From contig JAUIRK010000919.1 in assembly GCA_030549495.1 (NCBI GenBank), positions 431,001 through 495,000 on the forward strand: a DNA stretch of 64,000 nucleotides. Direction: 5' to 3'. The stretch is from Nectonema munidae (Eukaryota; Nematomorpha; Nectonematoida; Nectonematidae). The notes under the pieces were generated by a model. The model was given only the letters and a program-made list of their open reading frames with translations, had not been told where the DNA came from and made no database searches. A program made the position numbers and the translations under genes. Below are positions 26,001 to 33,873 of the stretch, piece by piece. Each line of letters begins with the position of its first letter. The first letter of the stretch is position 1.

Positions 26001-29000
26001 TTTAAGATTTACTTTATTCAAAGTAAAAAATAAAGTTCAAATTGGCACTAAGTAAATTCAAATTTAATGAAATAAAGCAAATAACATTATATTTAATGAA
26101 AATTTTATTTAACTTAATATAAAAAAAATACATCTTCCACGTGTAAAACTTTTGGAAGCAATCCTTCAATTTTTGCTATTGGTTTATTGCAATTAGCCAG
26201 ACTAATAACTAATAGATTCAGAAATAATTTTTTCCAATTTACGAAGTCTGAATTCATATCTTGGTAATTCAGAAACTTTTTAGAGCATTATTAGAGCAAG
26301 TTTTTGTTTTACTTCATTTTTAATAATTGCCCTTGTGTTTTCCATATAATTAATTATAATTTGAAGAGTGTGGATTGTTGAATCCTATAGAAGACATTAA
26401 TATAGTATCTTGATATGAAAAAAATTATTATTTTTTCTTATAAAGTAAATCTTAAGATATTTTAGATATTAACAAACAAAAACTTTTTAATTTGAGCTTG
26501 TTTAGTGCCAATTTGAACTTGAAAAGGTAAAAAATTAGGGAATGATGAGAAGAAACTTAGCGAAGTTTTAGAATTGCAAGACAAGAAAATGAAGATACTA
26601 TAGGAATCCTTTGGATTAAAAACAAAAAAGGCGTCTAGTACGTGTATAGTAATTTAGATTAAGTGTCCGTTTTGAAAAATTTGATCAAAGAAAAAAATTA
26701 ATTAATTTCTGAAATAATCACTTAGAAAAGGAACAGGATAAAGAGATTCATCGATGAAAATTCAGTCAATAAAATTATTTTATTCTGAATAAAATCCTAC
26801 CATTTTTGAATTGAAAAAAATGGTAAAATTCATTCCATGTTTTTCATCGTTATATGACACTTATTTTATTTTGGCTAATTTATTAGATACTCTCTAAATA
26901 TTAGATGTAAAGTTCTACAGTATTAACATGGATATCGAAGCATTGCTTATCTGAACAAACAGCATCTTTCTCTTTGTGCTGATAAGTGGGGTTCTACTAC
27001 TGTAAAGATACCTCATCATGATACGTAAAAAATTGAAATATATAAGAATCTTAGACCACTATCCACGTAAATCTTACCTTCTTTGCTTCCTTGAGCAAGA
27101 GTCTGATTGTCATAAAATTGCTTATCATTGTGGTAATGGTTGTGCAAAATTTAACTGAAAATTTTAAGCTACAACTGGGTTTTCTCAATTTTCGTGGTTT
27201 TTACATTTTAGATATAATAAACAGTATGGCAAAACAGGTTACATATATACGTTATACTCTCTTTGTTCTCCAAGACATTGGATTATATTATTAGATATAG
27301 TAACATATTAAAAATAGCTTACGTTTTTATTCCAGTATACAAGGGAAGAGATTCAGAAAAAAGAATAAACAAAAAATATTAATTTAAAAAGATGCTAAGG
27401 TAGAATCAAACCTCGCCCTCTCCTCACCGGCTTAAGATAGCCATTGTCTGAAACAGTGGTATCAACAAAAATTTGGTGGAGTTATAAAACCTGTGTGTAA
27501 AGTTAGTGTAACTTTATTATTTTTTGACAGATATCATGAGATTAAAAAATGTACTTCAAAAATTTGATGCGCTACAACATCACGATCCTTTTGGATGTTG
27601 TGAGTTTCGTCTCCATCAATGCCACTGCTTTCATCGCTTCCCAGTTGTAGGCGTCTGAACTTCTTACGCTTAACCTGTTGGAAAGAAAAAAAGAAGTTAG
27701 GAGAGAAGCAGGAAGGAGAACAGCAATCACTTGCATCGCCTTCATACTCTTCAATCTTTTGCCATGACCTTTCTTGCACAGTTAAACCTCTGGTTACGAA
27801 TTATAAATCAGTTAGAAACAATAATTTGATATTAAAATTTAAATAAGCCAACGAAACGTTGCTTGCATCATGTACTCGTAATATAGGCCGGACATAATAA
27901 GGGCCAAAAAATGTTATCCGGCTCGTTGAACGATTCCCATTTGAAGTCAGTAGAGTAGTCAATTTTTTCAATTATCTGTTTCAAAAAACGACTTTATCGA
28001 TAAACTTAAAATTTGCAAAAAAAACAAATAAAATCGGCGCACGAGCAGTTGCACTCGTTTTGCGTTCTAGTCTGATGTATTTAGAAGCGTATGAAGGGGT
28101 GCATTGCATGCTTTGTTAAAAAAATAAGGGGAGCAGACCTTGACTCCTAAATTTTCTTCAATCAAGTCATAGTCTTCATCTTCAAGATCTTCAATCAGTT
28201 TTCTCTTTTTCTTCTTTTTGCGCTTTTTCCTATGATGCATTTTCTCGCCCTCACTCTCAACCGAAAGTTCTTCATCGTTGTCGTCTGGTTAATAAATAAA
28301 AAGACGTGCATGAAAGATTTTCCGAAATAAACGATAAATTGGGCAACACACCTTAACCCATTATCTACCAGAATAATCAGACGATATCCAATGTAAAGCA
28401 GACAATTAATATTTTTGTAAAGTCGACATATGTCGTCTGTGGTCGATAACCGGTTAAACATCAGGACTGACTAAAAAAGATACATCTCTACAAGACAAAA
28501 TTATCCGCCTAGCAATTGCAGGAAACATGTCAATCCAGCATCACATCAGAAGTATATTCTTCTTTCCCACAACTCTGCCCTTCTTTTCTAATCTTTATAT
28601 TTAACTGTTGTGTTCATCTGAAGACCAGAGTGATTTAAAATTAATATTGACAAAAATCGATTTGAATTATTATATTAGTTATACCATGCATAACCTAGTT
28701 GAACTACTTTTCTATATGTCAGTTATCAACACTGCGTCGCATTACCGATTGAAAATGACCATTGGTTCAACCCTCAAATAACCATCTCCGACCATATGTA
28801 GTGCAGATATACATATTTTAAGATTTTATAAAAATATAGACACGAATGTTTTTATTTTGAAGCTTAAGTGCTTTTCTTTAGTCCGAATGATTCTCATTCA
28901 TCATTTTTGCGATTTGATTGCGAGTAGTTCTTCATTTTTATGAAATTTTTGTTTACACTTGTAAATTTTTGAACTGTGAATTTTTAATTAAAAACTATTA

Positions 29001-30507
29001 AATACAACGAAATCTGATCTAAAATATTTTAAAAAAATTGAAAAATCAAGTTTTAAATGAGTATTACAGAAGTGTCTACTAGAGGCCTGCGCCGAGCTGG
29101 CCACTAGACGAGTTTGCAGGACCCGCACAAAAATTGGAGGTGTGGGTCATTTACGTAAAACTTATCGCAGGGCGAGGTGGGTTAGGTCCGTGGGCGGATC
29201 ACAAATGCCAACTCTTGAACCTGAGTAAATCTTGTATATCACATCTAAAGTAATCCGATCAAGAAGGTTCATCCCAGTTACAAATATTTTAACTGGGGAA
29301 GCTATATTATCTTATTCTTGTGTTTAAATGAGTTTTATTTTGTGTGGTTGAAAGTTTAATTAGACAATTTCCTTGAAAGATTTTTACCAATCAAAGGAAG
29401 TTAAGACCGCTCTAATTCTAAGTTAAGCTTAACCCGCCTTCCTATATAGATAAATGCATATGACTTTTTCTAACCCATATAAAATTTAATAAGTGAAACT
29501 TTACTTGACTTTTTATATAATATTAGAAAGGGTAAATAATATAAGAGGTAATTTGACACCCAGGAAGGGCTTTCCCCACCCCTGGTATAAATTGTAAGAT
29601 CAGTAGGGTAAATCACATCACACACACTGACACTTTTACATCATCAAAGCCCTATTTATTTCAAATAGATTTTTATTATACATATACAATACATTATACA
29701 TATTACGTATACAATATCACGCGCATGCGATAGTTTTTGAAAGCGAGTGGTTTCATTAAGTTACGATCATTTAAGACAGAACTAAAAAGATGACAACAGT
29801 CACACGACACATCTTGCTGAACATCTTATATCTTTAAGAACAGCTATAAAAAGCCAAACACGTAATATTTTATTTTTAAAGAGCGCCACAAAAAATAATA
29901 TATTGTTTTAAATCTACCATCATAAAAATTTAAAGTATACAACCAGCATCATTTAAAAATCAAATATTTGTGCGTTAGGTTAGGGGGTTGAGGGTTAAAT
30001 TTAGAATTGCAGGTTTGGATTAGCTTTAAAATTAAAATGTCGGATTGGAAATTTTAAGTGCAGAATTTTTTTATTCATGAATAAAAACGGGCAGATGTGA
30101 AAAAATTTATATAACTCGCAGAGGGACTTAATGTATACATATGTACTCATTTATTGGTTATTTGAGGGTTTAGAAATCTACTAGGTGTACATAAACGTAT
30201 TAACTTTATTATAGTTAAATAGTGCTCTAATATATTAGAATAAAATCTATTTAAAAAATTTTGTTTAAATAACAAATCAAAAAAAATGGTAGAATGGACA
30301 AACTTTTAAATATAAATAGGTGAATGTTCAATTTAAAAGAAAAAATGTAGGTTGGGAAATATCGTTAGAATTACCTATCAGATCTTCTAGATCTTTATCA
30401 AGCTCAACATCATCTTCATCTTCATCATCATCATCATAAATTTCCTTATTTTTCAAATATTCTTCATCCTCGGAAAGTTCTGCTTCACTTTCAATCAAAT
30501 TTGACAT
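236..30507 (-). CDS. SUPT6H: SPT6 transcription elongation factor / histone chaperone, partial, 17 located coding exons
   Basis: SPT6 binds histones and elongating RNA polymerase II and rebuilds nucleosomes behind it; it acts in the nucleus. Seen: start ATG at 30507-30505, then joined exons 30375-30507, 28139-28284, 27555-27674, 24514-24823, 22579-22704, 22360-22518, 19059-19318, 16794-16847, 14094-14494, 11576-11937, 10686-10997, 9530-9724, 6570-6760, 2895-3219, 2234-2389, 689-982 and 236-529. Order of domains: acidic N-terminus, Spn1/IWS1-binding stretch, helical core, YqgF/RNase H-like domain, HhH ([15 protein letters not shown]), death-like domain, start of S1. I compared it with human SPT6 from memory and the match is collinear throughout. 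About 1280 residues are covered. SH2 domains lie beyond the left edge. One exon between 16794 and 14494 was not located. Splice phases agree at all other junctions. Family assignment is near certain; single exon edges are inferred from GT/AG, phase and homology. Confidence 0.95.
689..982 (-). CDS. SUPT6H: SPT6 coding exon 16 (death-like domain)
   Basis: Encodes [40 protein letters not shown] and [13 protein letters not shown], nearly identical to human SPT6. Acceptor TTTTCTAG; donor GTATTC. Confidence 0.96.
1626..1762. mobile_element. piggyBac-like MITE, copy 1
   Basis: Left end AACCCTATCGTGGTG and right end GGTCATGAAAGGGTT next to TTAA (1759-1762). The centre holds the palindrome GTATCATATATGATAC. 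About 80% identical to 30658-30790. Confidence 0.65.
2234..2389 (-). CDS. SUPT6H: SPT6 coding exon 15 (HhH domain)
   Basis: Encodes [20 protein letters not shown] then [20 protein letters not shown], the helix-hairpin-helix of SPT6. Two GT donors are possible. The one at 2233-2232 leaves GG and joins to A from the next exon, giving NSAGFIKID as in human NCAGFLKID. The GT at 2229 would break the frame. Confidence 0.94.
2895..3219 (-). CDS. SUPT6H: SPT6 coding exon 14 (end of YqgF, helical region)
   Basis: Encodes [38 protein letters not shown] and [10 protein letters not shown], matching human [38 protein letters not shown] and LKFHPLQEHV. Acceptor TTGTTTAG; donor GTAATT. Confidence 0.95.
3503..3889. 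repeat. Long fold-back repeat (two ~157-bp arms)
   Basis: 3503-3659 and 3731-3889 are inverted copies, roughly 88% identical by eye, sharing AACGATGGACTCCGTATAAA and AACTCACAACCCGCC. The 71-base loop holds a hammerhead-like string on the minus strand. It looks like a snap-back MITE in an SPT6 intron. Confidence 0.9.
4162..4220 (+). mobile_element. Left end of a hAT-like element
   Basis: CAGTGGCGTCGCCAGAGGGC is a very common hAT terminal sequence. No matching right end was found in the following kilobases; 4370-4430 has related CCACCCCA/CTACCCCA strings. Confidence 0.5.
5522..5642 (-). repeat. tRNA-derived SINE-like sequence
   Basis: On the minus strand TGGCAGGTTAGTTGAG (5616-5631) resembles an RNA polymerase III box A, and GGTTCAATTCC (5578-5588) is close to box B, 28 bases further on in place of the usual 30-40. 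No full cloverleaf forms, so this is a relic, not a tRNA gene. Confidence 0.5.
6570..6760 (-). CDS. SUPT6H: SPT6 coding exon 13 (YqgF domain)
   Basis: Encodes [20 protein letters not shown] then [15 protein letters not shown], matching human [20 protein letters not shown] and ENRDAQMLIEDVKRI. Acceptor TCTCCTCAG; donor GTAAGA. The open frame beyond 6570 is intron read-through. Confidence 0.93.
7700..9300 (+). pseudogene. RTE-like LINE reverse transcriptase relic with C-terminal zinc finger
   Basis: Plus strand in an SPT6 intron: [59 protein letters not shown] and LRRRGVNEN are RT blocks as in RTE-type LINEs (YKGKG..DC.NYR, QFGFMPG.STTDAIF). After the RT comes a Cys/His finger, CGI-17-CTSCSKWIH then FKCANC, followed by NQFCYSGEV and a tail [10 protein letters not shown] like the usual WFGHV.RR. 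The FADD region is damaged. About ten or more stops and shifts. No terminal repeats were recognised. Confidence 0.78.
9530..9724 (-). CDS. SUPT6H: SPT6 coding exon 12 (YqgF domain start)
   Basis: Encodes [20 protein letters not shown] and GNVTDFLKL, matching human [20 protein letters not shown] and GEVTDFLRL at the start of the YqgF/RNase H-like domain. No start codon is needed because both ends are spliced. Donor GTAAAA. Confidence 0.93.
9725..10685. other. SPT6 intron with a dispersed repeat end
   Basis: GCATGTATGTACGATTG at about 9951-9967, followed by GCTAAC, occurs inverted at about 12157-12174, so the two introns carry inverted copies of one repeat. Nothing else recognised. Confidence 0.45.
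10686..10997 (-). CDS. SUPT6H: SPT6 coding exon 11 (located)
   Basis: Encodes [20 protein letters not shown] ... [12 protein letters not shown] ... [13 protein letters not shown], matching human [20 protein letters not shown] ... NRQRTMAIERAL. The donor GTTTGC after CAC AA joins to give [12 protein letters not shown], like human RKLYNWLRVAPY. Confidence 0.94.
11099..11480. repeat. Inverted-repeat element with exact 38-bp arms
   Basis: 11099-11136 and 11443-11480 are exact inverted copies (core AACGTTGAGTAAATC). The inside holds two direct copies of a 60-base unit sharing CAGTGTTATAATGAAGATGT (about 11275-11336 and 11358-11420) and a hammerhead-like core at 11150-11174. Exact arms suggest a recent insertion. 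Confidence 0.88.
11576..11937 (-). CDS. SUPT6H: SPT6 coding exon 10 (located)
   Basis: Encodes [20 protein letters not shown] ... [15 protein letters not shown] ... [20 protein letters not shown], matching the human helical core ([20 protein letters not shown] ... [20 protein letters not shown]). Acceptor TTATTTAG; donor GTTAGT. Confidence 0.95.
12748..13005 (-). pseudogene. hAT transposase C-terminal fragment
   Basis: Open for 85 codons; the last third reads [20 protein letters not shown] then [10 protein letters not shown], the hAT C-terminal signature (S.KRNRL.P....ML.FL). The rest of the transposase is gone or unreadable. Confidence 0.7.
13322..13540. mobile_element. hAT-like MITE, copy of the 45.7-46.8 kb family, nested in a hAT element
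   Basis: Begins CAGGGGCGCACATCC. Its body matches the inverse of 46590-46780 at roughly 85-90% by eye, for example ATTCAGCGCATACCTAAAGT. It ends near a run of Gs at about 13548. Confidence 0.75.
14094..14494 (-). CDS. SUPT6H: SPT6 coding exon 9 (located)
   Basis: Encodes [20 protein letters not shown] (human [20 protein letters not shown]), then a basic and Asp/Glu-rich insertion longer than in human. It starts with two bases of a split codon, so the missing preceding exon must leave one base. Acceptor TTTACAG; donor GTATTT. Confidence 0.93.
14495..16793 (-). other. SPT6 intron span that should hold one unlocated exon
   Basis: The exon before (ends 16794) finishes in phase 0 and the exon after (starts 14494) opens with two bases of a split codon. 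One or more exons of 3n+1 length must lie here, equivalent to human [20 protein letters not shown] and the next ~25 residues. I read all three minus frames and found no convincing match. The span also holds the Tigger relic. Confidence 0.6.
14880..15620 (+). pseudogene. Second Tigger-like transposase relic in an SPT6 intron
   Basis: Plus strand: [37 protein letters not shown] (Tigger YDPKDIYNADETGLF), FLDNATCHV (Tigger FLLDNAPCH) and [14 protein letters not shown] (Tigger LPPNTTSLIQPLDQ). It runs antisense to SPT6. Stops and shifts occur in most segments, so it is older than the 40 kb copy. Confidence 0.75.
16794..16847 (-). CDS. SUPT6H: SPT6 coding exon 8 (54-nt exon)
   Basis: Eighteen codons, [18 protein letters not shown], matching human VWQWDEKWTQLRIRKENL directly after DLWR. 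Flanked by a poly-T tract plus TAG acceptor and a strong GTAAGT donor, both phase 0. It lies only about 100 bases from the left end of a hAT relic. Confidence 0.9.
16950..18293 (-). mobile_element. hAT-like element with CAGGGTGTCTACCAA ends
   Basis: The left end CAGGGTGTCTACCAA (16950-16964) and the right end TTGGTAGACACC (18281-18292) are inverted. Both are followed inward by repetitive AATTCAAGAG/TTTTCAAGG strings. Encloses a minus-strand transposase relic. No clear target-site copy was seen. It lies in an SPT6 intron, about 100 bases from the 54-nt exon. Confidence 0.72.
17009..17630 (-). pseudogene. hAT-like transposase C-terminal relic
   Basis: Reads [20 protein letters not shown] and, after breaks, [20 protein letters not shown] then [20 protein letters not shown]. 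The SHG.A.VERGFS.NK...EN pattern is the C-terminal hallmark of a widespread animal hAT-like family. Confidence 0.7.
19059..19318 (-). CDS. SUPT6H: SPT6 coding exon 7
   Basis: Encodes [17 protein letters not shown] ... [20 protein letters not shown] ... VDLWR, matching human ELEEEADWIYRNAF ... EALGFMRNQHFEVPFIAFY ... NDLWR. Acceptor CTTTAG; donor GTAATA in phase 0. Confidence 0.95.
19684..20064. repeat. hAT-type insert filled with A/T homopolymer runs
   Basis: CTCTAGTG occurs at 19676-19683 and again at 20065-20072, an 8-bp pair like a hAT target-site copy. The insert starts CAGTGGTTCTTAACCTTTTT, a common hAT end. About 300 bases inside are long pure A and T runs, so the true sequence and right end are doubtful; assembly or base-calling error is likely. 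Confidence 0.6.
20690..21720. other. Higher-GC region with short open stretches, unassigned
   Basis: About 1 kb of more balanced composition in an SPT6 intron. It has open pieces on both strands (plus: [30 protein letters not shown]; minus: [40 protein letters not shown]). None spans the region and no family is recognised. It looks like a decayed element. Confidence 0.3.
21863..22064. mobile_element. Possible piggyBac-like MITE
   Basis: Left TTAACCCTTATTA and right TAAAACGGTTAA are an imperfect inverted pair with TTAA on both sides, 202 bp apart. Weaker than the other piggyBac-like copies. Confidence 0.4.
22360..22518 (-). CDS. SUPT6H: SPT6 coding exon 6 (Spn1/IWS1-binding stretch)
   Basis: Encodes [20 protein letters not shown] then [13 protein letters not shown]. 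In yeast the matching stretch binds Spn1/IWS1. A closer AG (CGACAG) would put the reading out of frame, so the acceptor is GGGGTAG before 22518; that gives VSRQKKK, like human VSRRS. Confidence 0.92.
22579..22704 (-). CDS. SUPT6H: SPT6 coding exon 5
   Basis: Encodes [20 protein letters not shown], matching human [20 protein letters not shown], then an acidic tail. Acceptor TTCAACAG; donor GTAACT. Confidence 0.94.
23128..23286 (+). CDS. Unassigned possible first exon on the plus strand in an SPT6 intron
   Basis: ATG with an in-frame stop two codons upstream opens 53 codons of balanced base composition: [52 protein letters not shown]. It ends at a usable donor, GTATAT. I do not recognise the protein. 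No downstream exon was found within the same intron, so it could be a nested gene's first exon, a retro-copy, or the start of a mobile-element protein. Confidence 0.3.
24018..24196. repeat. Inverted-repeat element with ~49-bp arms
   Basis: 24018-24066 and 24147-24196 are inverted copies with a few mismatches, sharing CACAGGATTTAAAACG. The loop has a small hairpin GCCGAGTGTCGGC at 24124-24136. Confidence 0.82.
24514..24823 (-). CDS. SUPT6H: SPT6 coding exon 4 (acidic region)
   Basis: Open across 310 bases with no internal Met start. It is rich in Asp/Glu and ends [16 protein letters not shown], matching human DDFIVDDDGQPLKKPK. Acceptor ATCTTAG; donor GTTTGT after one base of the next codon. 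Confidence 0.93.
25908..26529. mobile_element. Terminal-inverted-repeat element, ~620 bp, family unknown
   Basis: Begins TACCTTTTCAAGTTCAAATT and ends with its exact inverse (26510-26529); inverted similarity continues about 110 bp inward. The motif TTCAAATTGGCACTAA also recurs as a direct copy at about 26037. The inner 300 bp has a short minus-strand open stretch ([20 protein letters not shown]) that I do not recognise. Confidence 0.75.
27555..27674 (-). CDS. SUPT6H: SPT6 coding exon 3
   Basis: Forty whole codons starting [16 protein letters not shown] and ending VAHQIFE, matching human VKRGQKYRRVKKMSDDE...AEEIF. Acceptor CCAACAG; donor GTACAT. Confidence 0.92.
28139..28284 (-). CDS. SUPT6H: SPT6 coding exon 2
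   Basis: Encodes an acidic stretch, a Lys/Arg run and then [15 protein letters not shown], matching human [15 protein letters not shown]. The acceptor ...TTAACCAG and a GTCTGC donor give matching phases on both sides. Confidence 0.93.
28353..28457. mobile_element. Short piggyBac-like MITE with TTAA target sites
   Basis: TTAACCCATTATCTACCA at the left and its inverted match ending CCGGTTAA at the right (TGGTCGATAACCGGTTAA). TTAA on both sides is the piggyBac target signature. The inside contains near-palindromic GACATATGTC. About 105 bp, next to SPT6 exon 2. Confidence 0.65.
29081..29215 (+). mobile_element. GC-rich repeat fragment, possibly hAT-like end
   Basis: TAGAGGCCTGCGCCGAGC and later GGCGAGGTGGGTTAGGTCCG stand out from AT-rich intron DNA and resemble hAT termini. 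No partner end was found. Confidence 0.35.
30375..30507 (-). CDS. SUPT6H: SPT6 coding exon 1 (start codon, acidic N-terminus)
   Basis: Begins [18 protein letters not shown], close to the human start MSDFVESEAEESEEE, then runs of Asp/Glu. It ends with one base over at a GTAATT donor. An acceptor-like TTATTAATCAG lies just upstream at about 30514-30525, so a separate 5' UTR exon further upstream is likely. Confidence 0.92.
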
Positions 30508-30657
30508 TATGTATCTGATTAATAATAAAATATGAAAATTTTTTACTAATGTAGTTTTAAAAAGGTGGCCGCGTTAAATGTTGCGCTTAATACTCTAAGA
30601 CAATATTTAGAATACTAATAAAGAGTAATTCTATAATCAAGGCACAATTTAGACCAG

Positions 30658-30790
30658 TTAATAACCCTTTCGTGACCAATGTATCATATGATACATAAAC
30701 AATTTTACACTCGTCTACTTTTTCAAAGTTTTGTATATGAATCTTCTGCTTTTTAATAAATATCGTGTGATTTATTTAAAAAAATTAAAC
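30658..30790. mobile_element. piggyBac-like MITE, copy 2
   Basis: Starts AACCCTTTCGTGACC after TTAAT, carries TGTATCATATGATACA, then TATATGAATCTTCTGCTTTT shared exactly with copy 1. The right end has decayed. It lies about 150 bases upstream of the SPT6 start codon. Confidence 0.65.
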
Positions 30791-31849
30791 ATGAAAAAAA
30801 TTGTAAATTGAAAAATCAATAAATTTTACTTTAGATGTTGGTAAAAAGATTAATCCTAGTTTAAGAGCAGAAAATGTAAATACCAAATATAGAAGTAATA
30901 ATTAAGCTCGATATGAATAAAGAATTTTAAAAAAGAGAACCATTATTAAATATAAAAAAAAGAAACTGAAAAGAATTAATGAAAAAGGGAAAAATATTCA
31001 GTGAAATGGAAGCGAAAAAGATTATCTTCTTTTTTTTTAATTATAATAAATTAATATTTATTAATATTTTAATATTTTACTTGATCAAAAAAATAAAATT
31101 TTAAAATAAAAAAAATTTAATGCAAATATTTTAGACTTTAATAATATTGCTTAACTTTTTGTTTGAATTTTCCATAACTATAGACTTACATTATTAAGTT
31201 TCCTGTGTTTTGAAGTCTTATTTGACATTTTAAGATTTGGTAAAAATATCACCTGCCCTGGCGTCATTTAAGATAGGTACTAGCCTTAGAATTTAAATAG
31301 CCACTTTTTCTCATGTCTATATTATTTTATTTGGGGTAATTCATAAAAAAATATCTTCTAAGTCAATAACAATCATACATGATTAAATTTGAAAATTTTA
31401 TTAACTATCACAGTTCTTTTAATAACTTTTTATGGATTTAGCTAATATACATATTTTTGCATATAAAAACTTTTTCTCAATTATCATTTAACTTTTTATT
31501 TTATTCTAAATCTCCAGTATTTGCACCACTTTATTCTCTCAGATCACATCCATTAGCAATCCCTTCTGTTTTATCTCTTTCACAAATTCTTGCTACATCA
31601 ACCTTGCTGTCAAACTATCATTCAATTTTCTCAACCTTCTAAAACCATAGAACTTAGATGAAAAGCGATGGCAAAGTATTTCAAATAATGAAAACAAAAT
31701 GGTTGGATTCAGAAAGAGCCTCCTGCCTCAAAAAATTAACATTCTATTTACTTATGCAATGATCCATACAAACAACGCCCTTCATACTCCGTTGATCTCT
31801 CTAAGTGCCTTCGATAAAAAAAAAGTATTAAAACTTATTGGAGATTTGC

Positions 31850-32430
31850 TACATTGAATATAGGATCGCTCACAAGGAAGGGTTTGAGCTGACAGAAGAA
31901 ATTAAGAAAACAAACGTTAAAGTGATGTGCACGCAGGAAACTAAGCGGAGAAGTAGAGCAGTTAGAGAAATAGGAGAAGTGTAAAAAATTATTTACAGTT
32001 GGAAATAGAAAGAATCAAGTAGGAATTATAATTTTACAAAAATGGAAAAGAAGGGTTATGGAAGTGAAAAGAACATGCGACCGATTAATAGGGATCAAGT
32101 TTGCTGGTGAGGATAATCTGATAATTATCATATCTCAATACGAACAATAATCTTAATGTAAAGCAGAAGAGAAGGAAATTTTTATGAAAAAGTTGGAAGA
32201 ATTTGTCAAAGAAATGAAAGAATAATAGAGATTGGTAACAAGAGGTGATTTATACAGACATTTGGGTGAAAAGTGTGACTGTTATAATGAAACGCATGAC
32301 AACATGGATATGGACTATGTAATGAAGATGGAGAAAGAATTTTGCAGATGGCTTAAGGAATGAACTGTTAGTTTGCAAAAGAACATATAAAAAACCGATC
32401 ATACATTACCTATATAAATGGTGTTAAGAA
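31850..32430 (+). pseudogene. RTE-like LINE endonuclease fragment
   Basis: Plus strand: RFATLNIGSLTRKGFELTEE, VKVMCTQETKRRSRAVREIG, DGERILQM and KNRSYITYINGVK. These follow the order of APE-type endonucleases in RTE-like LINEs (RVATWNVGSLTGR..E, CLQETKW...AREIG, NEEGERIL, TYRSG). Interrupted by stops. It lies about 1.3 kb upstream of the SPT6 start, on the opposite strand. Confidence 0.75.
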
Positions 32431-32449
32431 TAGCCAAATTATTGATAAA

Positions 32450-33869
32450 GCAAGAAGAAGAAGAAGAATTTATTTCATACATACACCACAGAAATATAAC
32501 AGAGTCAAAAATGAATTAAAAAGTAAATGAAATTATGAAACATTGAATTTGTGAGATTTGTAAAAAAAAAAAAGGTGATAAAGCAAAGAAACTAATTTAA
32601 AACTATTAGTAAGAGAATAGTTTGACATCTTTTTAAATATATTTTTTATGGAAAAATTCAGGGCCATTTTTGTCTATTAATTTTTTTCTGTATCTATGAT
32701 ATTTATTTAAAAAAACGTTATACATGTTGTAAATATGTATATTATATATAGATATATATATAATTTCTCCGTTTTTTTCTTTTTGTGAAAACTTTTCCTT
32801 TGCAATAAAAAATTTTTTTCTCTCTCTCTTAAAAAAAAGAAAGCAACAAATTGGAGGAAATGGAAACAAAGCTTAAGTTAAAAAAAGCGTAAAAAAGATA
32901 GATGCACGATGGGAGGGAGCAGAGTATGCGCTACCTATAAAATTTTCTTTCATAAAAATGTAATCTCTATTGATATATCTTGGCAAATACATCATATGTT
33001 TTCTTTTTACCTTGAATTGTGAGAAAGTAATAAGATGCTCCTTGCACACGTGCATTTGCAATGATTAAAATGATGGAGCAACACTGAGATAAAGTGATAA
33101 AGAAAATAATAAAGGTGCTAGTAGAACCATAGATGTTGATAATTGGTAAGATCAAAAGACTAAAAAATGTACCATTCTTCTTCACATTCAATGCTCCTGC
33201 GTTTATCATTTAGTGGGAGATACTTTCTCGTCAGTGTTTCCATTAATCAATCTGCCTATTTACATGGGTATTAGTTGACAAGACAATGCATTATTTTCTT
33301 TTTCCCACTGACTATTGTTGCTCAACCACTTCATTTTCTTTTGAAAATCCTCATTCAACAACTTTGCTTTTTCCACAATGAATAGCAGGTATTATTTTTT
33401 TTTGGAAAATTTAAATTTTTTTAGAATGATTTATTAAAGAGTTGAGAGACTAAAAAAATGTCAAAACAAGTATACCCTTTTTTAAAGTTTATCTTTATCT
33501 CTTTAAGTTTCCTATTTTTATTTCAATTTGAAAAAAAAAATGTTATATTTTATCAAATGAATCACTTATGTATCATTAAAAACCTAATCCTAAATAAGAA
33601 GAAGATTTATTGATAAAAAAAAAGCAAGGAGAATATTTCACAAACAATAAAACAATTACAAGATCATCATTCTAATAATTAATAGACATATATATGTATA
33701 TATTTATAAGTATGAAAAGTTTGAAGGTATGTATTAAAGCATAAATGTAGAATAGTTTGAAATTTTTTTTTTTTTTTGAAATTAATATTACTAAAAAATC
33801 AAAAGCCAAGTATGGCCGTTATTAGATTTTTTAGGATATTAGTAAAATTTTAACAAAAATATAAACTAT
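32450..33869. other. AT-rich intergenic DNA
   Basis: Simple A/T-rich sequence with short TA repeats near 32735-32765. No gene or repeat family recognised. Confidence 0.5.
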
Positions 33870-33873
33870 AAAG

